This document shows, piece after piece, positions 7,641 to 13,379 of a DNA stretch of 16,629 nt. Location of the stretch: assembly GCA_015522765.1 (NCBI GenBank), contig WALR01000109.1:1-16629 (forward strand), given 5' to 3'. Under the pieces are notes generated by a model that saw only the letters and a list, made by a program, of their open reading frames with translations, was not told where the DNA came from and made no database searches. The DNA comes from Candidatus Woesearchaeota archaeon (GTDB lineage Archaea; Nanobdellota; Nanobdellia; Woesearchaeales; WALR01). Both the position numbers and the translations under genes were made by a program. How positions within the stretch are numbered: the first letter of the stretch is position 1; each line of letters starts with the position of its first letter.

Positions 7641-8375
7641 CTACTTGAACATCTCCCGCAACACCTTCTCCTTAGGGATACCCATCTGCAGGAGCATCTC
7701 ATAAATGTCCTTCACCATTGGCGGAGGCCCGCATATGTATATCTTGGTTTCATCGCTGTCAAGGGGAAATTTTTCCCTGCTTATTACTTCTCTCACCACC
7801 TGGGCATTTATCCTTCCGCTCATAAAGCCCTCTCTCCCCTCCCTTGTGAGAGTGAAGAAGACCTTTAGCTGGCCATCTGACTCCCCCACAAGTTCATCAT
7901 AGTATATAATCTCTTCTTTTCTCCGCGAGGAATACAAGAGGATTATATCCGCCCCGTCGATTACTGCGGTGTCAATTATGGACTTCAGGGGGGCTATGCC
8001 GCTTCCCCCGGCTATCATTAACAAATGGCCCGCGTCCCCCTTTTGATAGGTGAAATTTCCCATAGGACCCCTAAACTTAAATGATTTCCCTACGGCTAAC
8101 TGCTTCTTTATCTCCTGGGTGAAGACGCTATCAGCCCTTACCCTTATGGCAAGCTCAAAAGTGTCATCTTTGTAGGGTGTTGATGCTATTGAATACGCCC
8201 TTGACTCCTCTTTGGAGTTTATGTTGAGGTAGAGCATCACAAACTGCCCTGCAAGAAAGCTGAATCTTTTCTCAGGCTTCACAGTGTATATTAGTCCATG
8301 GGCGCCGCTTGTCTTTGAATTAACTATTTCTCCCTTAAACTCGTGCGGCATAGTTACTTCTTCTCTGCTCTGCAT
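7641..8375 (-). CDS. Ferredoxin-NAD(P)+ reductase-like FAD flavoprotein
   Basis: This is a flavin-dependent oxidoreductase moving electrons between NAD(P)H and a small carrier, probably ferredoxin, in the cytoplasm. In 244 residues the order is FAD barrel, then nucleotide domain: RAYSIAS (59-65) for FAD, GPMGNF (103-108), AGGSGIAPL (122-130) and ICGPPPM (214-220) for NAD(P), ending LREMFK. There is no iron-sulfur domain and only one Cys, so it needs a separate partner; the ferredoxin gene 1.8 kb upstream is a candidate. Start: ATG 8375 has GAGGTG seven bases upstream. A longer form from GTG 8390 would overlap the preceding stop codon. It lies between a 2-hydroxyacid dehydrogenase and endonuclease IV on one likely transcript. 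Dihydroorotate dehydrogenase electron-transfer subunits look similar but carry a Cys cluster, which is absent here. Confidence 0.82.
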   Translation of the reverse strand: MQSREEVTMPHEFKGEIVNSKTSGAHGLIYTVKPEKRFSFLAGQFVMLYLNINSKEESRAYSIASTPYKDDTFELAIRVRADSVFTQEIKKQLAVGKSFKFRGPMGNFTYQKGDAGHLLMIAGGSGIAPLKSIIDTAVIDGADIILLYSSRRKEEIIYYDELVGESDGQLKVFFTLTREGREGFMSGRINAQVVREVISREKFPLDSDETKIYICGPPPMVKDIYEMLLQMGIPKEKVLREMFK

Positions 8376-8386
8376 AGGTACGCACC

Positions 8387-9394
8387 TCACTTGTTATTGA
8401 CTATATTGACTGGTGTTGAATGCATAAATGACGAGATGTTGTCAAGCGTCGTCGAGAGTATCCTCTGGAGGGCTTCCTCGCTGTTAAATGCGTTGTGGGG
8501 GGTATACACAACATTGCCCATCTTAAGTATTATCTGGTCCCTCAGCAGGGTTTTAATCTTTTCTGTCGGCTCGTCCTTCACTAAGAGCTGGCTCTCCTCT
8601 TTGACAAGCGCCTCTTCCTCAAGCACATCAAGGCCTGCGCCGCCAAGAATGCCCTTCTCAAGACCGTAGAGTAGGGCGCCTGTGTCAACGAGACCCCCCC
8701 TCGCGGTGTTTATCAGCAGCGCCCCCCTCTTAAACTTTCGTATATTACGCCTGTTGATAATGTGGTGGGTGTGCTTATTGTAGGGAAGGTGAAGGGACAC
8801 AATATCCGAGTTTCCGAGCAGATAATTTAAATCGGTGTAGCTGAAGCCCAGGACCTCTGACATGAACTCGTCCCTGTGAAGGTCGAAGGCAAGGACATTC
8901 ATTCCGAAGCCCCTCCCTATCCTTATTGTGTGGAGCCCTATATGGCCTACCCCTACCACACCGAGGGTTCTACCCTTAAGGTCAAACCCCCTCAGCCCGT
9001 CAAGGGAGAAGTCTCCCTCCATCACCTTCAGGTATGCCTTGTGCACCTTCCTTGATAAAGCAAGTATCAGTGCAAAGGCGTGCTCCGCAACGGTGTTCTC
9101 GCCGTAGAAGGGCACATTCGCCACGAGGATTCCGCGCTTTGAACACTCCTCAAGGTCTATGTGGTCGAAGCCTGTTGAGCGCGTGGATATCAACTTTAAC
9201 TTTGGCATTTTCTCAAGCTCTTTCTTACCGATATGGGAGTTAATAAACACAGAGATAACAGCTGCATCCTTTGCCTTGCTGATGTTTCGCTCATTAAGCT
9301 TATCGGTAACTATTACTTTCCTGCCCTTTATCCTCGCCTTCTTGAGCGGCTCCCTCTCCCAGTCTGACACCTCGAAGAATATGATATCCGCCAT
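8387..9394 (-). CDS. D-isomer-specific 2-hydroxyacid dehydrogenase (D-lactate dehydrogenase-like)
   Basis: This is an NAD-dependent reductase of 2-oxoacids to D-2-hydroxyacids, plausibly pyruvate to D-lactate, which would recycle NADH in fermentation. In 335 residues, GVVGVGHIG (145-153) is the dinucleotide motif and Asp171 at the end of the next strand favours NAD over NADP. The catalytic triad is Arg232 (TARGGLVD), Glu261 (GLDVLEEE) and His300 (TPHNAFN). Between Glu261 and His300 there is a short charged insertion relative to many family members. ENTVAEHAFALILALSR (99-115) is characteristic of the family. Start: ATG 9394 is chosen over GTG 9403 because GAGGTG at 9401-9406 is then a well-placed Shine-Dalgarno site. 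It is the first gene of the operon with the flavin reductase and endonuclease IV. Substrate is uncertain; glyoxylate, hydroxypyruvate or phosphoglycerate are alternatives. Confidence 0.88.
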   Translation of the reverse strand: MADIIFFEVSDWEREPLKKARIKGRKVIVTDKLNERNISKAKDAAVISVFINSHIGKKELEKMPKLKLISTRSTGFDHIDLEECSKRGILVANVPFYGENTVAEHAFALILALSRKVHKAYLKVMEGDFSLDGLRGFDLKGRTLGVVGVGHIGLHTIRIGRGFGMNVLAFDLHRDEFMSEVLGFSYTDLNYLLGNSDIVSLHLPYNKHTHHIINRRNIRKFKRGALLINTARGGLVDTGALLYGLEKGILGGAGLDVLEEEALVKEESQLLVKDEPTEKIKTLLRDQIILKMGNVVYTPHNAFNSEEALQRILSTTLDNISSFMHSTPVNIVNNK

Positions 9395-9429
9395 TATATC
9401 CACCTCTTCATTATTTTTTATTAAACCTT

Positions 9430-9437
9430 TTTATTAA
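9430..9437 (-). promoter_or_regulatory. TATA box of the hydroxyacid dehydrogenase operon
   Basis: The minus strand reads CTTAATAAAAAGG here. A start about 25 bases on gives a leader of about 15 bases that contains the GAGGTG ribosome-binding site of the gene starting at 9394. A second AT-rich run (TTTAATAAAAAATAA) lies closer to the gene. Confidence 0.4.
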
Positions 9438-9521
9438 GCTCTCCTTGCACAAGACTCAGGAGCTATTAATATTTATAGTTATGTATTCCTGATTTCGCAA
9501 GGTTAAATTGGAAGACCAGAA

Positions 9522-10136
9522 TCAGCCTCTCTTCTTAATAATAGATATTGAATATTTTCCCTGGGGATGCTCAATATAGGCAAAGTCATAAGGGGTGTTT
9601 TGGGGCAGGTTGAGACAGATGTCATCCCATCTAAAGTGAAGGTATGAATCATGGTTTATCAGGATAATTGAGCCGGCAGACTTTATTGCCTCTGCCAGAG
9701 AAGGAAGAGCCTCCCTAATCAGACATGGAAAGTTCTGGACAAGGATTGCATCAAGGGAGTCCTCTGCAAAGGGCAGGCCTCCCTTTGCATCAGCCTGAAC
9801 AAAAAGGGTGTTCTCCTCGTAAGTGTATCCCTCCTTCAAAAAAGTGAGGATCTCTTTTTTGATATCTATCATTATCTTCTTCGCATCACTTGGATAGATA
9901 AGGAATGATGAATTATAGGAGATGCCCAGCTCTGCAATCGTGTGTGGTTTCTCATGGGGAAATGCATACGAGAGAGCAACATCGAGAGCCTCCCTGGCTA
10001 ATTCTTTAGCTGAATTATCAGCAGGTTTTACCCTTCTTTTAGAACTTCCCCTTCTCCTGACAACAGGCGGTATGAACAGCACATCAGACAGCCCGGCTAT
10101 TTCGAATAGCTCATTAGCACTGATTTGCCACTCCAT
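9522..10136 (-). CDS. Methyltransferase-like protein with a degenerate SAM-binding loop
   Basis: I can place this only at fold level. The 204-residue protein looks like a class I Rossmann-fold methyltransferase from about residue 65: a first strand TIAELG (66-71), an acidic end of the second strand (IMIDIKKE, Asp91), an Asp-containing third segment (FVQADAKGGLPF) and LPFAEDSLDAILVQNF (121-136), which resembles the family's LPF.D.SFD motif. The glycine-rich loop after strand one is replaced by GISYNSSF, so SAM binding is doubtful. A basic stretch VVRRRGSSKRRVK (25-37) precedes the domain. The start is ATG 10136: a longer reading would run back through the ferredoxin gene in another frame, and a TATA box sits 24 bases before this ATG. 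It has its own promoter although it follows ferredoxin by only 47 bases. Confidence 0.5.
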   Translation of the reverse strand: MEWQISANELFEIAGLSDVLFIPPVVRRRGSSKRRVKPADNSAKELAREALDVALSYAFPHEKPHTIAELGISYNSSFLIYPSDAKKIMIDIKKEILTFLKEGYTYEENTLFVQADAKGGLPFAEDSLDAILVQNFPCLIREALPSLAEAIKSAGSIILINHDSYLHFRWDDICLNLPQNTPYDFAYIEHPQGKYSISIIKKRG

Positions 10137-10156
10137 AGGAACAGGTAAGTGGTTAT

Positions 10157-10164
10157 TATATAAA
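10157..10164 (-). promoter_or_regulatory. TATA box for a leaderless methyltransferase-like gene
   Basis: The minus strand reads TTTATATA, part of CTTTTATATAATAACC, centred 24-25 bases before the ATG at 10136. No Shine-Dalgarno sequence lies between. The spacing predicts transcription starting at or next to the A of the ATG. Confidence 0.6.
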
Positions 10165-10183
10165 AGTTTGTTGGAGCAGCTAT

Positions 10184-10438
10184 TCAGATAACCTTCTCGT
10201 CCTTCTCCTTGTTTATGATGTGGATTACATTCACCGGGCAGCTGTCCGCAGCCTCCTTCATGCACTCAAAATCCTCCTCGTCGATCTCAAGCACTTCCAG
10301 AGAGCCCTCTTTCTTGGCCCCTTTGAGCAGGGACTTTCCGTCCTCGTCGCTCATCGCCCAGAACTTGTCGCACACCGCGGCGCAGGCGCCGCACCCTATG
10401 CAGTTTGGCCTGTCATGTTCGACCCTGTATTTTGCCAT
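10184..10438 (-). CDS. Single-cluster 4Fe-4S ferredoxin (Pyrococcus type)
   Basis: This is a small soluble electron carrier, the probable partner of the 2-oxoacid oxidoreductase and possibly of the flavin reductase. In 84 residues Cys13, Cys16 and Cys19 (CIGCGACAAVC) plus Cys67 (DSCPVNVIHI) ligate one cluster. Cys23 and Cys59 (FECMKEA) occupy the positions that form a disulfide in the Pyrococcus furiosus ferredoxin. The second position is Cys here, where that protein has Asp, so a full 4Fe-4S site is expected. An insertion GKSLLKGAKKEGSLE enlarges the middle loop. The start is ATG 10438, with AGGAGGT at 10446-10452 about seven bases upstream; a longer reading to 10471 has no such site. The C-terminus is charged (KEKDEKVI). 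Confidence 0.9.
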   Translation of the reverse strand: MAKYRVEHDRPNCIGCGACAAVCDKFWAMSDEDGKSLLKGAKKEGSLEVLEIDEEDFECMKEAADSCPVNVIHIINKEKDEKVI

Positions 10439-10494
10439 GTTAATAACCTCCTTTGAGTAAGATTTAAACAAGTGGTCAGTGAGAAAGCCCCTTA

Positions 10495-10502
10495 ATTTAT
10501 AA
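10495..10502 (-). promoter_or_regulatory. TATA box upstream of ferredoxin
   Basis: The minus strand reads ACTTATAAATTAAGG between cobO and ferredoxin. A start 25 bases downstream gives a leader of about 35 bases carrying the strong AGGAGGT site. It lies within 22 bases of the cobO stop codon. This separates ferredoxin from the reductase-cobO transcript, although read-through is possible. Confidence 0.45.
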
Positions 10503-10516
10503 GTTTTTTGAAAAGC

Positions 10517-11140
10517 CTAGTACTCTATCCCCCTCCTCGCCTTGACGCCCCTGTCGAACGGGTGCCTTATGAGCTTGAACTCTGTGGCATAGTCCGCAAG
10601 TCTAATTATCTCCTTGGGGGCTCCCCTGCCTGTTATGATTAGCTCTGTCCTTTCGTACTTGTTCTTAATCAGCCTTATAAGCTCCTCCTTCTTGACGAAG
10701 CCGAGGCTTACAGCCACATTGACCTCGTCGAGTATTACCATGTCATATTCCCCTGAGGAGGCGACCTCCCACGCCTTCTTCATCCCCTCAATACAGTACT
10801 CCTTTTGCTTCATGTCATTGACGAAGCACCACCTGCATGTCCCGCATTCTATGTCGTCCCTTACATAATCAAAGTACTGGTAGGGCGTGTTTATTCCCAG
10901 CAGTTTCATCTGCTTCTGCTCCTTTATGCAGGGCTTCCCGTACTGGATGAACTTCACATGGGGGAGAAAGTTCTTTGCGCTTATCAGCTCCCCTGTGTAG
11001 GCGCCGCCCTTCATGAACTGTATTATGAACACCCTCATTCCCTGGCCTACCGCTCTTAACATTGCGCCCATCGCCGCAGATGTTTTCCCCTTTCCGTCCC
11101 CTGTGTACACATGGACTAAACCGAGGTTTTTCCTTGACAT
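10517..11140 (-). CDS. cobO: Cob(I)alamin / cobyrinate adenosyltransferase CobO (BtuR/CobA family) with Cys-rich insertion
   Basis: This enzyme transfers the adenosyl group of ATP to a reduced corrinoid, making the AdoCbl form used by class II ribonucleotide reductases. In 207 residues the P-loop TGDGKGKTS (13-21), QFMKGG (41-46), DMVILDEVN (133-141) and the C-terminal VKARRGIEY are family signatures. The segment between QFMKG and DMVILDE is about 25-30 residues longer than in the Salmonella enzyme, as I recall that sequence, and contains Cys71, Cys99, Cys102, Cys105 and Cys116, including ECGTCRWCF (C-x2-C-x2-C). This could hold zinc or an iron-sulfur cluster. The ATG has GGTGA at 11144-11148, and the upstream reductase gene ends 12 bases away, so both are on one transcript. 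The family assignment is firm; the role of the cysteines is unknown. Confidence 0.9.
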   Translation of the reverse strand: MSRKNLGLVHVYTGDGKGKTSAAMGAMLRAVGQGMRVFIIQFMKGGAYTGELISAKNFLPHVKFIQYGKPCIKEQKQMKLLGINTPYQYFDYVRDDIECGTCRWCFVNDMKQKEYCIEGMKKAWEVASSGEYDMVILDEVNVAVSLGFVKKEELIRLIKNKYERTELIITGRGAPKEIIRLADYATEFKLIRHPFDRGVKARRGIEY

Positions 11141-11152
11141 TTTTCACCGGCA

Positions 11153-13249
11153 TTAATTCTTCTTCAGGTTAAAGACCTGCTCACTGAGGCTTCCCTCCCT
11201 GTAGACAGTAACCCCCTTGCATCCCAGCCTGTAGGCGTCGAGGAATATCTTCTCTATATCATGGATTGTCGCGTCTGAGGGCAGATTAACAGTCTTGGAG
11301 ATTGCATTATCGACATACTTCTGGAATGCGGCCTGCATCTTAACATGCCACTCGGGAGAAACATCAAATGCTGTTACGAATACCCTCCTGAACTCCGCGG
11401 GGATATCATAAATGTTTTTTACGCTTGAGAGATTGAGTATTCTCGACACCAGCGCCTGAGAATAAAACCCGTTCTTCTTCGCAATCTCCTCAAATGCACG
11501 GTTGACTATGACTATTTCAGAGCCGTCGGCTGTTTTCCTCGAGTAGGCCAGTGAGAAGTTCGGCTCTATACTTGGAGAGGTGTTCGCAAGCAGACTTCTT
11601 GCCCCTGCAGGGGCTATCCCTGTAATTGCGGCATTCCTCCTTATCTTTCCGTGCATCTGGGGAGAGAAGGCAGAGAAGGGCCCCCTGCATCTGGCGAGCT
11701 CCACTGACTCATCAAGGGCTGTTTCGCTTATGAACCTCATCACTGACTCGGCAACGGCTAATGCATCTTCAGAGTTGTAGGATATCCTTAACCTAAACAG
11801 CATGTCTGCAAAGCCCATAACTCCAAGACCTATCTTACGGGTCTGCTTGGTCGTGTCTTCAATGCGCTTCAGGGGATACTTTGAGATGTCAATTGCGTCA
11901 TCCAGAAATCTGACTGCCAGTCTGACTGTCTTTTTGAGAAGCTCCCATTTTATGGCTGACTTAAGATACTCGGTGAGGGGCAGCTGTTGATATTTAGAGC
12001 TGTTATCTTCATTCACAAAGAGAGAGAGGTTAACTGCGCCTATGACGCTTGACTCGTATGGGAGAAGGGTCTGGTCTCCGCAGGGATCTGTCGTCTCTAT
12101 CCTGCCCAGCTCGGGCGTTGGATTATACGCGTTTATCCTGTCTATGAACAAGACGCCAGGGTCGCCGCTCTTCCAGGCGGTCGCGGCTATGAGCGTCAGT
12201 ATGTCGCTCGCGTTGAGCCTTGATACCTCCCTCCCGCTGTGGGGATCCCTAAGGGGATACTTCTGGTTCCTGATTGCCGCCCTTATGAACCTGTCGGTAA
12301 CCTCCACTGATATGTTAAAATTCTTAAGCTCGCTCAGCTCCTTAATCGATATGAAGGAGAGGATGTCAGGATGCTCAACATTAAGACTGCCGAGATTGGC
12401 TGCTTTTCTCATTCCCTGATGGGCCGTCAACTCAGATGAGTAGTTGAATAGCTTGAGGAATGCTAATGGCCCCGAGGCATTTGAGGAGGATATAGAAGTG
12501 GAGCCGCCTTTCATCCTCAGCCTTGAGAAAGAGAAGCCCGTGCCTCCCCCTGCCCTCTGCACCAGGGCCTTGGCCATAAGTGCGCGGTAAACCCCCCTCA
12601 TCGTGTCCTCTACAGGAAGCACATAACAGTTCGGGAGCATTCCGAGTCTCGTACCTGCATTAGCCAGTATCCTGCCGCCGGGAAGAAAGAGAAAGTCTCT
12701 CAACAGCATGTAGAACTCCTCCTCTATTGTCTCCCTGCCGGAATCCGGGCATTTATCCCTGTAGTTCTTCTCTGCCTTTGCCACTGCCCTTGCAACCCTC
12801 CTGAACATCTCAGAGGGAGTTTCTATTTTTCCCTCGTCGTCCACCCGCAGATACCTCGACTTAGCAATCATGAGTTGGGAGGGGCTCAGCTTCAGGTCGT
12901 CTATACTCCCTATTGTCCGCTTAGAAAAATCCCTGAGCTCCTTCCTTTTGTGCCTGTACAATATGTATGCCTTCGCGATGTCCGGAAAGCCCTCCTCCAT
13001 AAGAACATTCTCTGTGGCGTCCTGGACATCCTCAACACTCGGTATGGCTTTTTTGTCGGACGCATACGCGAGGGCCAGCTTAACCGAGACCATCCTTGCA
13101 AGCTCCTCTGCGTTAATCGAGCTGTTCCCGACAGATGCTGCTGCCTTGATTATTGCCTTTATTATCCTTTCAATATCAAATTTTACTATGCTCCCGTCTC
13201 TCTTAATAACTCTGGATATATCCTTCCTAGCCTCATCATTTAATTCCAC
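11153..13249 (-). CDS. nrdJ: Class II (adenosylcobalamin-type) ribonucleotide reductase family protein with altered active site
   Basis: Class II reductases convert ribonucleotides to deoxyribonucleotides with an AdoCbl-derived thiyl radical. This 698-residue protein has an N-terminal ATP-cone (VIKRDGSIVKFD at 14-25, to about 105), then the barrel: NCYVLPVEDTM (Cys208, first redox Cys), GGGTGFSFSRLR (234-245), NPTPELGRIETTDPCGDQ with the radical Cys390, APAGARS (546-552), EWHVKMQAAFQK (633-644), SKTVNLPSDAT (651-661) and GCKGVTVYREGS (676-687). Compared with the usual TNPCGEQPLLPYESCNLG it reads TDPCGDQTLLPYESSVIG: catalytic Asn to Asp388, Glu to Asp392 and the second redox Cys to Ser401. The phosphate loop PTGTIS is PAGARS. 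It ends 11 residues after YREGS, so the C-terminal Cys region of most NrdJ is absent. It starts at GTG 13249 with GGGGGG 5-10 bases upstream. Family membership is sure; canonical activity is not. Confidence 0.85.
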   Translation of the reverse strand: MELNDEARKDISRVIKRDGSIVKFDIERIIKAIIKAAASVGNSSINAEELARMVSVKLALAYASDKKAIPSVEDVQDATENVLMEEGFPDIAKAYILYRHKRKELRDFSKRTIGSIDDLKLSPSQLMIAKSRYLRVDDEGKIETPSEMFRRVARAVAKAEKNYRDKCPDSGRETIEEEFYMLLRDFLFLPGGRILANAGTRLGMLPNCYVLPVEDTMRGVYRALMAKALVQRAGGGTGFSFSRLRMKGGSTSISSSNASGPLAFLKLFNYSSELTAHQGMRKAANLGSLNVEHPDILSFISIKELSELKNFNISVEVTDRFIRAAIRNQKYPLRDPHSGREVSRLNASDILTLIAATAWKSGDPGVLFIDRINAYNPTPELGRIETTDPCGDQTLLPYESSVIGAVNLSLFVNEDNSSKYQQLPLTEYLKSAIKWELLKKTVRLAVRFLDDAIDISKYPLKRIEDTTKQTRKIGLGVMGFADMLFRLRISYNSEDALAVAESVMRFISETALDESVELARCRGPFSAFSPQMHGKIRRNAAITGIAPAGARSLLANTSPSIEPNFSLAYSRKTADGSEIVIVNRAFEEIAKKNGFYSQALVSRILNLSSVKNIYDIPAEFRRVFVTAFDVSPEWHVKMQAAFQKYVDNAISKTVNLPSDATIHDIEKIFLDAYRLGCKGVTVYREGSLSEQVFNLKKN

Positions 13250-13281
13250 AACAACCCCCCTAGCTGGTTCAATAGTTATCT

Positions 13282-13289
13282 TTTATATA
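13282..13289 (-). promoter_or_regulatory. TATA box of the reductase-cobO operon
   Basis: The minus strand reads GTATATAAAAGATAA. A start about 25 bases on, near 13260, leaves a short leader of roughly 11 bases containing the G-run before the GTG at 13249. It lies in a 130-base divergent intergenic region shared with the GTPase gene, and no cobalamin-riboswitch-like structure is visible there. Confidence 0.55.
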
Positions 13290-13346
13290 CTTTACCTAAA
13301 TGTGCTCATTGCACACTCTTTTAAGAAGAGACAGCTATTCATGAAA

Positions 13347-13358
13347 AAATATTAAAAG
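13347..13358 (+). promoter_or_regulatory. TATA-like box of the Obg-like GTPase gene
   Basis: AAATATTAAAAG is centred about 27 bases before the ATG at 13380. The only purine run, GGAGA, touches the ATG and is too close to act as a ribosome-binding site. The geometry predicts a leaderless transcript. Confidence 0.45.
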
Positions 13359-13379
13359 AACAGGGTATTTACCTGGAGA

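Noticed and set aside
9395..9403. GTG start at 9403 for the hydroxyacid dehydrogenase; the same pattern at GTG 7640 and GTG 8390
   Set aside because: In each case the GTG belongs to, or lies beside, a GAGGTG/AGGTGA ribosome-binding site that serves an ATG a few codons downstream.
9440..9521. Possible small RNA or terminator between the methyltransferase-like gene and the dehydrogenase operon (weak CAGGA...TCCTG pairing)
   Set aside because: The stem is five base pairs around a long AT-rich loop, with no T-tract on either strand and no C/D or H/ACA-like boxes I could support.
10137..10265. Longer N-terminus for the methyltransferase-like gene
   Set aside because: It would overlap the ferredoxin gene in another frame, has no family-like sequence, and a TATA box lies 24 bases before the ATG at 10136.
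13250..13379. Possible cobalamin riboswitch before the reductase operon
   Set aside because: The gap is only 130 bases, the predicted leader is about 11 bases, and no B12-box-like sequence or large fold is visible.
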